64,000 nucleotides of DNA from Phaseolus vulgaris (GCF_000499845.2 NC_023753.2:18500087-18564086), one strand, 5' to 3'; shown: positions 19,928 to 32,174, counted from the first letter of the stretch. Translations and numbers: made by a program. Notes: a model not told the origin generated them from the letters alone.

Positions 19928-22900
19928 TCAACTGTAATACAACTTCAAGTGCGTGGCGTTCCAAGTGCGAGGAATCGCCCCTCCTTCCAGCGTCTCTAAG
20001 CGGTAGGCGCCGTTCCCGAGCACCTCGGTTATTCTGAACGGTCCCGTCCACTTAGGCGACAGCTTATTCTCCATCTCGTACTGGTGGGCTTTTCTCATCA
20101 CCAGGTCGCCTTCTCTAAATTGCCTCGGCATCACCTTCGAGTTGTACCTTCGTTCAATCCTTCTCTTCACCGCCTCCGCTTTCAGTCTCGCCTCTTCCCT
20201 GACCTCGTCCAGTAGATCCAGGTTCAGCCTTCTCTCTTCATTCGAGTCTTCCTCTACAAAGTTCTGGAATCTCGGCGAGCTCTCCTGGATCTCTACTGGA
20301 ATCATCGCATCACACCCATAGACCAAACTGAACGGGGTCTCATGGGTTCCTGACTGCTCGGTGGTGTGGTATGCCCAGACTATACGGGGCACCTCCTCAG
20401 CCCAGCTTCCCTTGGCTTTTTCTAGCCTTCTCTTCAAACCTCTCAACAACACCCGGTTAGCTGACTCCACCTGGCCATTTGTTTGAGGGTGCTCGACGGA
20501 TGCAAACACTTGTTGAATTCCCACCCCTTCGCAGAGCTTCTTCAACAGGTGGCTTGCAAACTGAGTCCCATTATCCGACACCAGGTGTTTAGGCACTCCA
20601 AACCGGCACACGATGTTCTTCCACACGAAACCTTCGATCTTGTGTGCGGTGATCTGGGCCACTGGTTCTGCTTCGATCCACTTGGTGAAATATTCAATCG
20701 CCACCACCAAGTACTTCATCTGCCTGATCGCCAGCGGGAAAGGTCCCAGGATGTCGATTCCCCAGGTATGAAACGGCCAAGGGCTATAAATCGACTTCAA
20801 CTCCTCGGGAGGCGCCTTATGCCAATCGGCGTGCTGCTGGCATTGTTTGCAACATCCGGCATACTTCTTGCAATCTTCTCTCATGGATGGCCAGTAGTAT
20901 CCTGCACGGAGAGTCCTCGCGGCCAGATCTCGACCACCGACGTGGCTTCCGCATATACCTTCGTGGAGCTCCGCCATGATTCTCGTGCACTTCTCGCCAT
21001 GTACACATTGCAGGAGCGGGTGAGTGAACCCAAACCTGTACAGATCGCCATCGATCAGGGTGTACATGCTAGAATTCTTCTTTACCTTCCTAGCCTCAGT
21101 CGGATCCAACGGGAGAAGGCCATCCGCCAGGCACCGCTTGTACTGGGTTATCCAAGTGTCTGGCTCATGGGTAGCGCAGACCTGCACGTTCACCTTCTCT
21201 CCCCGGCAAGCTCTAATTCTCGGCGATCTCAGAGTTTCTTGCGTCAGGGACTTATGGCTTCTCGCGGCTTTCTCCGTCGACTTGCTGATCTGAAGGACCA
21301 GGTGATCTGCCACAAATGCTCTCGGTGTCTTCAGAGTTTCTTGAATCACCGTCCTCTGCCTACCCCCCTTGCCTGAACTGGCGAGCTTAGCTAGCAAGTC
21401 AGCTCGGGCATTCTGCTCTCTAGGCACATGCACTACTTCAAAGGAGGCAAAAGAACTCTTCAACTCCTGCACATATTCCAGATAGGCCGCCATCTGTGGA
21501 TCTTTAGCCTGGAACTCGCCTGTTACTTGCCCTGTGACTAGCAGCGAGTCACTCTTAGCCATCAGCACCCTAGCTCCCATCTCTTTGGCCAGCAAAATTC
21601 CGGCGATCAGCGCCTCATACTCCGCTTGATTGTTACTGGCTTTGAAGGCAAACCTCAGAGATTGCTCGATCAGCACGCCGTTGGGTCCTTCCAATATGAC
21701 TCCAGCACCGCTGCCCTGCTGGTTCGACGATCCATCCACCGAAAGTACCCAACGGAAATCGTCCCCTTCAACTCGCGTTGCCTCAGATGAGAGCTTGACC
21801 ACGAAATCTGCAAAGATTTGCCCCTTAATCGGGCCTCGGGGCTCATATTTGATATCAAACTCTGACAATTCTACTGCCCACTTCACCATCCTTCCTGCAA
21901 CGTCAGGCTTCTTCAAGACCTTCTGGATGGGCAGGTCAGTCATCACCAGTATTGTGAAGTTATGGAAGTAGTGGCGCAACCTCCTCGCCGAAAATACCAC
22001 AGCCAGCGCAGCCTTCTCCAGGGCCTGATATCTCGTTTCGGGGCCCTGCAACACCTTGCTCACAAAATAGATAGGCTTCTGAGCCTGATCTTGATCCTGG
22101 GCGAGCACCGCACTCACCGCCCTCTCAGTTACAGCAAAATACAACCTGAGAGGGGTTCCCACCAGCGGTTTGCACAGAACCGGCGGGCTCGCCAGATACT
22201 CCTTCAGCTTGACGAAAGCTTCCTCGCACTCTTTCGTCCAAACAAACTTATTGTTGCGCCTCAGGCACTGAAAATAGGGATGGCCCTTCTCCCCGCTAGC
22301 GGACACGAAACGGGACAGGGCTTCCATCCGACCTGTTAGCTGCTGAACCTCCTTCACCGTAGCTGGGCTCCTCATCGCCAAGATGGCGGCACACTTATCA
22401 GGGTTGGCCTCTATGCCTCTTTCAGTCAAGTGGAAACCCAAAAACTTCCCAGCCTCCACGCCGAAAATACATTTATCTGGATTCAGCTTCAATCTGAACT
22501 TGGCGATCGTTGTGAACAATTCCTCCAAGTCGGCAACGTGCTTGCTCTTTTCCGGCGAGGTCACGACCATGTCATCGACGTACGCTTGCACGTTCCTTCC
22601 CAGCATCGGTGCAAGTACTCGATCCATCAGCCTCTGGTACGTGGCCCCCGCATTCTTCAGCCCAAACGGCATCACCTTGTAGCAGTAGCACGACCTCTCC
22701 GTCATGAAGGCTATTTTCTCTTCGTCCATGGGATGCATCTTAATCTGATTGTACCCCGAGAAGGCATCCAGGAAGCTCAACAGCTTACACCCCGCAGCAC
22801 TATCCACCAGGGCGTCTATGCTTGGTAAAGGATACGAATCCTTTGGGCAAGCTTTGTTCAGGTCAGTGAAATCGACGCACATGCGCCATTTCCTGTTACT

Positions 22901-23583
22901 CTTCTTCACCAGCACGACATTCGCCAGCCATTCAGGGTACTGGACTTCCCTGATGTGGCCTGCAGCGAGGAGTTTCTGAGTTTCATCTCTAATCGCCTGC
23001 CTCATTTCTTCGTTGAACTTTCTTCTTCTTTGTCGCACTGGTCTCACCAAGCTGTCCATCGCCAGATGATGGCACGGGAAGTCGGGATCAATCCCGGGCA
23101 TGTCCGAAGCGGACCATGCAAACGCGTCCAGATGCCGCTCAATCACCTTGGCGATCTGGTCCTGGAGCTCGACCTCCAGAGATCTTCCCAACTTGAAGAT
23201 TTTTCCCCCGATCTCCTTCTCGAGCCACTGCTCGACAGGTTTTGGTCTGAATTCTCGGGCGATCACCGCCCTGGCGATTCCCTGTTCTCTCGCTTCCTCA
23301 AGGCGATTCCGCGCCTCTTCCTCCTCCAGACCAGCGTTTCCCTCCACTAGCTCAGCGTCCACCATCTCCACGTCCCTTCCGGCGGTCTCGTCCGCTACCG
23401 TCGATCTGGGCTTCACACCGGGAGGCGGGGTGGTTGTTACATAACTCACTGATCTCTTGTTTTTCAGGTTATTCTCATAGCACTTTTTCGCTTCTTTCTG
23501 ATCAGACTTGATCGTGATCACCACCCCCTCCACAGACGGCAACTTTACCTTCATGTGCCGAGTCGACGGAATGGCGCCTATCC
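19928..23583 (-). CDS. Tat pol: RT, RNase H, second RNase H, integrase
   Basis: About 1218 codons without a stop; the frame enters from the solo LTR edge at 23583, so its first methionine is artificial. RT has FLDAFSGYNQIKM and the active site QAYVDDMVV. Ty3-type RNase H follows (YFAVTERAVSAVL; the first catalytic Asp is replaced in this alignment position), then a tether. The second, archaeal-type RNase H has LSVDGSSNQQGSGAG, AEYEALIAG, KSDSLLV and NARADLLAKLA, so its D-E-D-D set is present. Integrase has a zinc-binding CKQCQQH region, WGIDILGPF, LVSDNGTQF and QTNGQVESANR, giving an intact D-D-E. The C-terminus is REGDLVMRKAH to TAA. Reading frame and catalytic residues are well preserved. 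Confidence 0.93.
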
Positions 23584-24584
23584 TGATGGAGATCAAGCTC
23601 AAGAGAACATGGAGGCCAATCATCAAGCTCAAGAAGAGGTGGAGGCACAAATGGAGGACGCCCATGGAGGTCAAAGTCCACCTCAAAGGATTACAAGAAG
23701 CATGTTCAAAGCTTTGGGAGCTAGAGGACATTTATTTTCTCTTTTTGTAGTTTCTTTAGTTGAAGGTGCTTAGAGGGAAACTTTAGAAACCTCTTTTGTT
23801 ATAGCATCTTTTAGGCTTTAGTTAGGAGCTTTAGGGGGGGGGGGGGGTGTTAGTAGATAGGTGTAGAAGTAGAATAGGAGGTGCCAAAGTGAAGGAAGGA
23901 GTCACACCTTCCTCATGGCTTGAAATAGGCGCCGGTTTTAGCTAGCTTTGGGAGGGAAATTTGAATTGTTTTAGCTTGCATTTTCAGCACCTTAGGCTAT
24001 AAATAGAGGTGCTCTCTTTGTAAAATTGAGATTGGAATTAATCTAAGAAAACTCTACTCAAATTTTGAGTGACCTTTGGAGAGCTTTTGGAGCCTTCTTC
24101 TCTAGTCTTATCTTGATGGATCATTGGAGTCCTCAAGTGGCGACATCACTCTCATCTAGGAGCATTCCACACTTCTAGTGGCGAGATCATCCAACATTCT
24201 TCCATCTTCATGAGCACTCTCTTCTCCTTCCTTTCTTCTTTTTCAATTGTTCATGTTGCCTTGTGTTCTTGAGTTGTTTTTGGTTCGGTTTTTCCATTTT
24301 CCAGCACCTATGTTCTGTTTTTGTTTTTAATTTCTATTTTGTTCGGTTCATATGTTTTCTTGCTTAATTCTGTTCGGTCATTCCAAGTTTTAATCTCTTT
24401 GTTGATTCAATTTGACAATATTTGGTTCATCCAAATGAGTTTGGGATTTGGTACTAGTAATTGGTGAGTTCTTGTCTTAGAACCATGATCCAACTCTAAG
24501 AAAAGTGCCTCTATATTTTCCAGCTCAAGGTGATTCCTAAAAATGTCAAGAATCTTGTTCTATGTGTCTATTGGAATCACATCA
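23584..24584 (+). mobile_element. Solo LTR of chromovirus-related family in Tat pol
   Basis: A 1001-bp insertion with TGATGG and ACATCA ends and the perfect duplication TATCC (23579-23583 and 24585-24589). Plus-strand orientation, opposite to its host. Like the chromoviral LTRs it begins inside an integrase tail: residues from 23584 include PPQRITRSM near 23675-23705. A TATA box (CTATAAATAG) lies at 23998-24007. A run of 14 Gs is at 23834-23847. The family resembles the LTRs at 5456 and 8720 in reverse complement (AATAG/GGAATCA end). Confidence 0.92.
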
Positions 24585-24589
24585 TATCC

Positions 24590-25715
24590 TGTTAAGCGTG
24601 GGCCTTCCCAACAGGATGTTGTATGCCGAAGGAGCATTTACGATGAGGTACTTGATTTTCTCCGTCCTCGAACCAGCCTCATCTGTAAACGTGGTTCTCA
24701 ACTCAATGTACCCCCTGACCTCCACCTGGTCACCAGCGAACCCATATAGGCACCCTCCATAGGGCCTTAGCTGGTTGAGGGGTAACTCCAGCTGCATGAA
24801 AGTCGACCAGAACATCACGTCTGCCGAACTTCCCTGGTCCACCAGAACTCGGTGGACCTTCCTTCCCGCCGTAACCAACGAAATGACTATGGGATCGTTG
24901 TCATGGGGCACAACGTCCCGAAGATCCTGCTTGGTGAACGTAATGTCCACTTCCGGCGAATGATCTTCAAACATATCCACTGTGATCACCGACCGCGCGT
25001 ACTTCTTCCTCTGCGATGCGGTGCATCCACCACCTGAGAAGCCTCCTGCGATGGTGTGGATTTCCCCGTGGATAGGCATTTCGTGTTGCTGGGCTTCTCC
25101 ACCTGCTGGCTGGGAACTCGACGCTCCCCCCGTCCTCCTATCCAGCAGATAGTCGTTTAGGAACCCGCTCTTAACCAGATCATCGAGCTGATACCCTAAG
25201 GACAAACATGAGTCCAAAGTGTGGCCAAAGCCCTGGTGAAACTCACACCAGGCGTTTGGCTTTGGTCCCAGCACCTTGTCGCCCACCTTCTCAGGCGCTT
25301 TCAACCTGGCAGATATGTTGGGAATGGCGATCAGGTCCGCTAATCCCATAACAAACTTGTGCTTAGGCGGGCGATTGTATTCCCGGCGTGCTGGTTGCTG
25401 GCGCCCCTGGCTCCTCCCCTTGTTTCTCCTATCGTAAGGATGGCGAGTCCTCTGGTCCTTCCTGGCCGCCGCCGCTGTTTCCAGCACCCTTTGCGGCTGG
25501 ATTCTGGTCTGGGCGCGTGGCCTAGCGGGAGCCACGCTCCCTCTCTTCTCAGCGACCTCACTTTCGTCGGCGATGTGAGCCACCGCAAGTCGCCTGACTT
25601 CAGCAAATGTTGCAGGGTGAGCCCTGATCAAGGCCTCGCAGAATGGTCCCGGCAGCACACCCTTCTTGAATGCGTAGACCAGCATTTCTTCATCTTTGGC
25701 CGGCGATCTGACCAT
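24590..25715 (-). CDS. Tat gag C-terminal half and protease
   Basis: In frame with the gag part at 25719-26405 but separated from it by one TAG. It contains the end of the Retrotrans_gag domain (MLVYAFKKGVLPGPF), a Lys/Arg-rich linker, then a Tat-type knuckle (WCEFHQGFGHTLDSC). The retropepsin follows: VLVDQGSSADVMF gives the catalytic Asp, although the usual D-S/T-G is D-Q-G here. It continues to YNILLGRPTLNRI just before the solo LTR. The ATG at 25715 directly follows the stop and is probably not a natural start. The protease would normally read on into RT at 23583. Confidence 0.85.
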
Positions 25716-26405
25716 CTACGCTCCAAAGCGATTCAGGTAATCTCTGAGGGACTCTCCCTGGTACTGCCTTATATCAAACAGATCATAAGACACCCTGGGC
25801 GGTGCCTTGTTCACGATGTATTGCTCGACGAAAACCTTAGAGAACTGCTGAAAACTAGTTATGTGACCGTTAGGTAGGCTCACAAACCACTCCAACGCCG
25901 TTCCCTGGAGCGTGCTTACGAACATCTTGCAATACACGGCGTTTGACCCTCCCGACAGCATCATCTGCGTATGGAACGTGGTCAGATGGGCCTCTGGATC
26001 CTCCACGCCGGTAAGGACAGCCTTGACAGGGACCACGCTCATAGGAATGGGCGTGTCAGTAATCGCCTGAACAAAAGGCATAGGGAAAACGCGAGGTGGC
26101 GATGACGGCGCCACCTCTTCAGCAGAAGAACGCCCTTGCTGCTCCTGAAGAGCTTGACGCAGCTCCTCAGTCACCTTGCTGAGCTCCTCATTCCTGGCAC
26201 GAGAGGCGACCAGGTCCTCATGCATTCTCGCCTGCTCTATGCGTGAGGCTTCCACAGTTGCCTGCAACGAACGCATCATCTCTGCCATCTGCGCCATGGT
26301 CATGGCAGCGGCGCCTTCGGCAGCGACGGGCGCAACTGGACTTGAGCGATTGCTTCTCATTTTTCTCATGAAACTCAGCGAATCACAGAATGCAGCGGAC
26401 AACAC
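25716..26405 (-). pseudogene. Tat gag N-terminal half, ends at in-frame TAG
   Basis: Natural start is probably an ATG near 26357-26369 (M-R-K-M-R-S). A coiled-coil N-terminus (about residues 40-95) is followed by the Retrotrans_gag core: EDPEAHLTTFHTQM, GTALEWFVSLP and YQGESLRDYLNRFGA. The frame then meets TAG at 25716-25718, and the normal gag sequence resumes at once in the same frame. I read this as a single nonsense mutation. Read-through suppression is possible but has no supporting context that I can see. Confidence 0.8.
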
Positions 26406-26779
26406 TTACTTCAGCGACGATTGAGTCAGCGATCAATCGGAAAAACTGTGCGAAACTCCGGGAGAAAACTCAAGAACACCGTAAACCTTCAAAGAAACTT
26501 GTAACTTCACCAACAACCACTGCTCTTCAAGCGGACAACCGAACGGATGAAAGAACTCAACTCCACCGAACAAATCGCGCGAAAACAGCAGGAAAACCTC
26601 ACTTCACCGATCGAAAACCCGAGCGAACGGTGTAAAACGCGAATTCACCGAACAAATTTCAAGCAAACAGCGGACGATGGTTGCACCAGCACACAACCAC
26701 GCAGAAAACTTCGAAAACCTCCAAGAACTCACGCTGTTGATGGGAGCAAGTTTTACACGGCCCCACGGTGGGCGCCTGA
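26406..26779 (-). promoter_or_regulatory. Leader and primer-binding site of Tat element
   Basis: Next to the 5' LTR (26780) the minus strand reads TCAGGCGCCCACCGTGGGG (plus 26761-26779), the primer-binding site class usual for Tat elements. The remaining leader to gag has no ORF with a signature. Confidence 0.8.
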
Positions 26780-27565
26780 TGATCTTGCCTGTTGACTAGA
26801 ACGCTGGAAACTGCCTCGTCAAAGGATCGACGTGTGCACCGCTTCACACCTCCGTTCCTCTTCGAGATCCACCTCAAGAACCTGCAAAGAAACAGAGCGG
26901 CGCCGCTGCGGCCGATCGCACTCCAACGCCCAAGTCACCAAATACTAAGAGAACAAGAACCGTGCAAATCCTCTCTCACAGTCAGCTCTATAACTCGCAA
27001 GCGTAAAGAGTATAATCTGAACGTGCGTACCTTAGAAAGTTCGTTGAGAACTCTTATATACCTGGTTACTTTCTCTCTCCTGGCAGTTACAGACTTGGAC
27101 ACGTGGCTCGTATCCAACTGTACACGTGCCATCATCTGGAGCCTCCTTGACTTGGGCGCTGCTTCTACTCTTGTTTTACTAAGTTACCTATGCATGGTAC
27201 TGCCCAGTACATAGCCAACTTGGGAGTGCGATCTCTACTGGAACTGGCGAGTTAGGGTGCCTTCGTACACCTTCCCTGTGGTCTCGCCGGCCGCCTTCAT
27301 AATCTGCTTCTCCTTCATCTTCGGCGATGTGCTTTTTCTGGCGATCTCCAATCGCTTGGTCGCCTGAGTTTACATCTGGCGACTTCATCTTTAACCCGGT
27401 GATCGCCTATTCTGGTACGCTGGAGATCGGAACACGCCAACTTAATTAACTGGCGACTTCACGAGCCCCCCGACTTCCTTCCCTTCTGCTAACCTGGCGC
27501 CTTGCCAACACGCCTATACTGTAGCAGGATGCCACGTCATCTCTCCCGACTACCAGGGCGGTACA
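26780..27565 (-). repeat. 5' LTR of Tat element
   Basis: A 786-bp partner of 14471-15247. Plus-strand ends are TGATCTTGCC and GGGCGGTACA. On the minus strand a TATA box (TATATAAGAG) lies at 27051-27060. Peptides read from the plus strand are the same non-coding frames as in the other LTR. Confidence 0.92.
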
Positions 27566-27570
27566 AGAAC

Positions 27571-28641
27571 ATTTGAATTAGTTGTATCAATATCACTATA
27601 TTGATTCTTTTGCAGAATGGTTCTTAAATCATCCATATCAGGTTCATCCATAACAGATTTAGGCACAGAACAATTTGTTTCATCAAATACAACATGTATA
27701 GATTCTTCTACTGCAAGCAATCTTTTGTTATACACTCTATAAGCATGTCCATTTATAGCATATCCAATATGTATTCCTTCATCTGATTTAGGATCAAATT
27801 TCCCCAGATTGTCTTTACCATTATTTAGAACAAAGCATTTGTAGCCAAAAACCCTAAGATGACTAATGCTAGGCTTCCTACCTTTATACAATTCATAGGG
27901 AGTTTTCTTAAGAATAGGTTTAATCAAGGTTCTGTTAAGCACATAAGAGGCAGTGTATACTGCATCTGCCAAAAATATTTAGGTAAGTCAGATTCATTTA
28001 ACATGGTCCTAGCTAATTCCTCTAATGATCTATTCTTCCTTTCAACTACACCATTTTGTTGGGGTGTCCAAGGAGCAGAATAGCTATGTGTGATCCCATG
28101 TTTTTCACAATACCTATCACATTTTGCATTTTGAAACTCTCCCCATGATCACTACGAATCTGTTTTATTCTATTTTCATTTTCATTATGCAGAACCTTAG
28201 CTACTTTCTTAAAGGCTTTATATGCATCATTTTTAGAAGCAAGAAACAAAGTCCATGTATATCTTGAAAAGTCATCAACAATCACCAAAGCATAGTAATT
28301 TCCAGCTAAGCTAGCAGTCCTAGATGGTCCAAACAAGTCCATGTGTAAAACATCCAAGGCTTTATTCTTAGAAACCACATCTTTAGATTTAAATGAAGTT
28401 CTTATCTGTTTCCCTTTACACAAGCATCACACAATCTGTTATTTTGAAACTTTATGTTTGGTAAACCAGAAACAAGTTCCTTAGACTTCAGCTTATTCAA
28501 ATGATTTTTATGAATATGAGCTAGCCTCCTATGCCACAGCCAAGACTCATCACTTTTAGACAACAAACACTCATTTTCAGAACAACTATTCATAATATCT
28601 AAGAGATAGATGTTGTTTACCCTTTTTCCTGTGAAAAGCAC
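27571..28641 (-). pseudogene. Integrase of Copia 1, frameshifted
   Basis: GAG-pre-integrase and integrase. From 28641: a zinc-binding region (WLWHRRLAHIHKNHL ... CDACVKG). The core follows with HMDLFGP and RSDHGESF, which supply two aspartates. The VVERKNRS segment with the catalytic glutamate is readable near 28030-28050 but in another frame. Segment 28046-28423 is out of frame with its two neighbours, which share one frame, so two compensating indels occurred. The C-terminal part from 27972 (YELYKGRKPSISHLRVFGYK) is in frame and is cut by the Tat insertion at 27570. Confidence 0.85.
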
Positions 28642-28713
28642 CTTACCAGAAATTTCATTTGAGATTGTACAAGTGTTGGCTTCGAAATTAACCTTGTATC
28701 CCTTGTCACACAG

Positions 28714-28971
28714 CTAGCTAATGCTTAGAAGACTATGCTTTAGCCCTTCAACATACAGTGCATTCTCAATAGTGGTTGAGTCTGCAGTACCAACATCTCC
28801 TCTTCCAAGAATTCTTCCTCTATTATTATCTCCATATGTGACGTGTCCTTCAGCTTTAAGTTTCAGATTTGTGAATTGAGTAACATCACCAGTCATGTGC
28901 TTTGAGCACCCGCTATCCAAGTACCACTGATTTTTCCTGTTGTTTTCTGCAAAACGAAACAGATTTAACAC
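28714..28971 (-). pseudogene. Protease of Copia 1
   Basis: An 85-residue segment with the Copia retropepsin active site QWYLDSGCSKHMTGD and the downstream KAEGHVTYGDNNRG, IENALYVEGLKHSLLSIS. It is in the same frame as gag (30672) and is bounded by stops on both sides; the TAG just after LLSIS interrupts continuation into integrase. Confidence 0.85.
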
Positions 28972-29007
28972 ATATGGTACCCCTTTCTAGTTTAGGGTCC
29001 AACATTA

Positions 29008-30672
29008 TTAATAACCTTCCTTAGGAAGCCATTTGGCTAACCCTTTAGGAACAAGGTACCTTCTAGCTTTACATGTTCTAGAGATATATCCATTTTTCAT
29101 ACAGTAAAAGCAAGATGCAGTATGCATAGTATTTGAACTGCTAAAAGAAGAAAAACATGTTTTGGAAGGAACAAAAAAACTGGATAGCTTTTTAACATTG
29201 TTCTTCATTCCAGGATTGTATCCTAGACCATTCTTATTAAAAACAGCATTTTGTGAATCCAACAATGTTTCAAGATTTTCTCTTCCTTTGGTGAAACTTG
29301 ATAATGTTTTTAGCAAATATTCAACTTGTTTTTCCAGTTTCTTACAATTTTCACAAGTTTTTATTGATGCATGTAGACATGTTAATTCAAGGCTAACCAA
29401 GTCAGTTTTAGCTTTGTGTAATTCTTCTTCAAGAGCCTTAACTTTAGGTTCCAATACCCTATTTACTTTATTCAGTTTGTTACATATGACAACCAATTTA
29501 TTTGCTTCATCATGTGTTTCCTTAAAGGCAATTAATAGCTAATCATAATTTTCAGAATCAGTTGAATAGTCACTTACTGAATCAGATGCTGATCCTTCAT
29601 CATTCACCATGAAGCACAGATTTGCTTCTTCACTTCCAGTTGAAGAGTCACTTGTTGAGGATACATCATTCTCTTCCCAAGAGATATAAGCTCTCTTTCC
29701 TTTGCCTCTTTCACTCTTCTTGCTTGCTGATTTTTCTTTGTTTTGATTGTTTGGGCAATCAACCTTTATATGACCTAGTTTGCCACAACCAAAGCAAGTA
29801 TAACTACAAGAATTTGAGTCATTGGATTTAGAATACCTTTTTCTTTATTGAGTTTTGTCTCAGTTCTTTCTTTTAAGAAACCTGCTGAATTTTCTGGTGA
29901 GCAGACTCAAGGTCTCATCATGTTCAGGATTCTCTTCTTCTTCACTTGTATCATGTTCCATGGTAGTTTTCAAGGCAATTCCTTTGGCTCTCTTCTCCAC
30001 AGTTTCTTGTTCTTTCAATCTTTTCAGCTCTAGTTCATGCTCCATCAGCTTTCCAAAGAGTGCAGCAGTGGACATCTTGGTTAAATCTCTAGATTCTGAG
30101 ATTGTTGTTACCTTAGGCTGCCAGCTTCTATCAAGGCATTTCAGCACCTTTATGTTGAGCTCTTCCTTGTCAAAGACTTTACCAAGGCCAGTGAGGTGAT
30201 TTACAATATGTGTAAATCGTTTCTGCACATCTGCAATACTCTCTTCTGATTGCATTCTGAACAGTTTGTATTCCTGAATTAGTGAGTGCTTCCTTGCCCG
30301 TTTCACATCATCAGTCCCTTCATGAGTTACCTCTAGTACCTCCCACATCTCCTTAGCTAAGTTACATTGAGAAACTCTAAAGAATTCATCCATATTTAGT
30401 GCAGATGTGATGATGTTCTTGGCTAGAGAGTCATATTGAGCCTTCTTCCTTTCACTTTCACTCCATTCAGACCAAGGCTTCTTTATTGTTTCTTGTTTGA
30501 CAACCTGCATAGGTATAAAAGGTCCACTGACCACTGCATCCCAAATACCCATATCAATAGACTCCATAAAAATTTTCATCCTAATTTTCCAGAAAGCATA
30601 GTTAACACCACCAAACATAGGAGGTCTATTAATAGACGCACCTTCAGCAAAAGGCATTTTAAACTCAGACAT
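29008..30672 (-). pseudogene. gag of Copia 1 (UBN2-type, two zinc knuckles)
   Basis: Start chosen at ATG 30672 (MSEFKMPFAEG), which follows the primer-binding site and is shared with Copia 2. One frame runs to 29008 with three in-frame stops: TGA at 29860-29862, TAA a few codons later and TAG near 29540. Two of these align with Arg and Gln in Copia 2. The Copia gag domain has YAFWKIRMKIFMESI, EMWEVLEVTHEGT and VQKRFTHIVNHL. The first zinc knuckle CFGCGKLGHIKVDC is intact. A coiled coil (29250-29500) follows, then a second knuckle CFYCMKNGYISRTC in which the usual His is Tyr. Two knuckles with a coiled coil between them are a SIRE1-like arrangement. Confidence 0.85.
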
Positions 30673-30705
30673 CATGCATACACTTGAGCAAAATACAAGC
30701 CCTAG

Positions 30706-30719
30706 CTTATGATACCAAT
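30706..30719 (-). promoter_or_regulatory. Primer-binding site of Copia 1
   Basis: The minus strand reads ATTGGTATCATAAG directly next to the LTR. It is complementary to the 3' end of initiator tRNA-Met, whose canonical site is TGGTATCAGAGC, with small differences. Confidence 0.85.
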
Positions 30720-32169
30720 TGTTGGGTCTATTAATGTCTAAGTTCAAGAGGGGAGGGGTGAATTGAACATACAAAATTTTCGCAACCACAAACTGATTTT
30801 AGTATATCAGGGGTAAAAGAACAAATTGATTTTAGAATAAATAGATTGATTTTTACAAAACAGTCTAACACAAACAGAACTGCACCAGATTGGGATTAAG
30901 ATCAGATAGTAAAAAAATAGCTAAATCAGATTGGTTCACTTTTAACAGTATTGAAGAACACACACTATGCTAAAAGAACAATCCAATTTATTCAACACAA
31001 AGCTTTATAGACAATGAATCTTTTACATGTTTTTTATGAAGAAGCTTGTTGGTTCTTAATTCAATTACAAACTTATATTCAGAAGCTTTGTTTATGATTA
31101 GAGAACTTTTCCAGATTAAGAAGAACAATTTTTATTAAGCCCAAAATTAACAGATTTGATTTCAAATGAACAGATTTCGTTCTTGACAGAATTAAGAAAA
31201 ACCAGAAACAAGTGCAGGGATGAGAAGAGAAAGACAAGAGAGTTTTTATACTGGTTCACTCATCAAGAGCTACGTCCAGTTCACCTTACTCCAAGGTGGA
31301 ATCCACTAAAACAGATACAAACAATTACAGCATACACAGCAGCTCTTGAACCCTTCAAGAACTTCAACAAACAATGCTGAAAAACACTATTCCAGCACAC
31401 CTTGCACTCCAAGAAACCCTATCAAGAGTGACTAACACTTATACCTATTACAAGAATGAGTAAGGGAAAGATTACATCTGAAATTGTGTTGCAAGAACAT
31501 AAACCAGTTGTTCTATTTGCTCCAAGACAGTACCAACACCTTCATCCAGCACAAGGTTTTTTAAGAACAAGCACACATCTATTGAAAACCTTTGCAAAAC
31601 CTTTCCAATTCTCTTTCTCACACAAGAAATGTTTTATCTCTGTTAAAACTGTGATTGCTCAGCATCCCTTCACGTGAGAAGGGCATTTTATTTTATAGAG
31701 AACAGTTTCTAATCATTTTTCAAAAAACAGTTTCAGAGTAGTTTAAAAAACAACAGATTGATTCTAAAAACAACAGGTTAAATGTTAACAAAACTGTCAG
31801 CTCAGCTTAACATAAATAACAGACTGAGCTTTACCTTTGGTGCCCTAACAGAATTTCGAAAAGCCTTTTAACAGAGCAGAAATAAACCTATTGTTTCTCA
31901 AGAAAACAAATTTATTTTTGTACTGAATCAAACCTTTTAAGAAAACTTTAAAAAAAATGTCCAAAACCATTTAACCTCATTATGTGCTTGATCTTACTAC
32001 CTTGATTTGGCATCTAGGATGGGTCATGCAGCAAAAGGCAACCTAGAATACACACAAACCTAAAATACAGGATCATCTAAGACATATTGCAACCTTCAAA
32101 GCAAATTACCTAAAGACTACATCAAACACACCAATGCAAGGTAGAGATGAGCTTCATCCATCTCCAACA
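30720..32169 (-). repeat. 5' LTR of Copia 1
   Basis: A 1450-bp LTR, plus-strand ends TGTTGGGTCT and CATCTCCAACA. It matches 8194-10666 apart from the solo LTR there and scattered substitutions (a few percent by eye). The minus strand has TATAAAA at 31691-31697. The conserved word AAGTTCAAGAGGGGAGGGGT sits near its left end, as in the Copia 2 LTRs. Confidence 0.92.
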
Positions 32170-32174
32170 CATGA

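Larger units (their letters stand above)
14471..27565 (-). mobile_element. Tat-lineage Ty3/Gypsy element with antisense ORF
   Basis: A full element nested in Copia 1 pol with the perfect duplication AGAAC (14466-14470 and 27566-27570). LTRs are 777 bp (14471-15247) and 786 bp (26780-27565), differing at about eight positions plus two indels. The primer-binding site is at 26765-26779 (minus strand AGGCGCCCACCGTGGGG), not the tRNA-Met type of the neighbours. Minus-strand order is gag, protease, RT, RNase H, a second RNase H, integrase. A plus-strand spliced ORF and tandem repeats lie between integrase and 3' LTR. The second RNase H, long 3' region and antisense ORF are Tat-lineage hallmarks. 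A solo LTR (23584-24584) splits protease from RT. Confidence 0.93.
8194..32169 (-). mobile_element. Sirevirus-like Ty1/Copia element with third ORF (Copia 1)
   Basis: A complete element inserted in the TR-GAG gag gene with the perfect duplication CATGA (8189-8193 and 32170-32174). The LTRs are 1450 bp (30720-32169) and about 1448 bp (8194-10666 after removing a nested solo LTR). The primer-binding site for initiator tRNA-Met is at 30706-30719 and the polypurine tract at 10667-10680. Minus-strand order is gag, protease, integrase, RT, RNase H, then a third ORF in the envelope position; long LTRs, two gag zinc knuckles and that third ORF are Sirevirus/SIRE1-like. The Tat Gypsy at 14471-27565 splits pol between the integrase C-terminus and RT. 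Several stops and a frameshifted integrase segment make it non-functional. Confidence 0.9.

Noticed and set aside
20483..23444. Several long plus-strand frames (up to 297 codons) over the Tat pol
   Set aside because: Antisense shadows of the GC-richer pol gene; no domain, and the pol frame on the minus strand is unambiguous.
23834..23847. Runs of 12-14 Gs here and near 49238 and 56476 as regulatory quadruplex elements
   Set aside because: Homopolymers inside LTRs with variable length between copies; no repeated G-tract pattern beyond the run itself.
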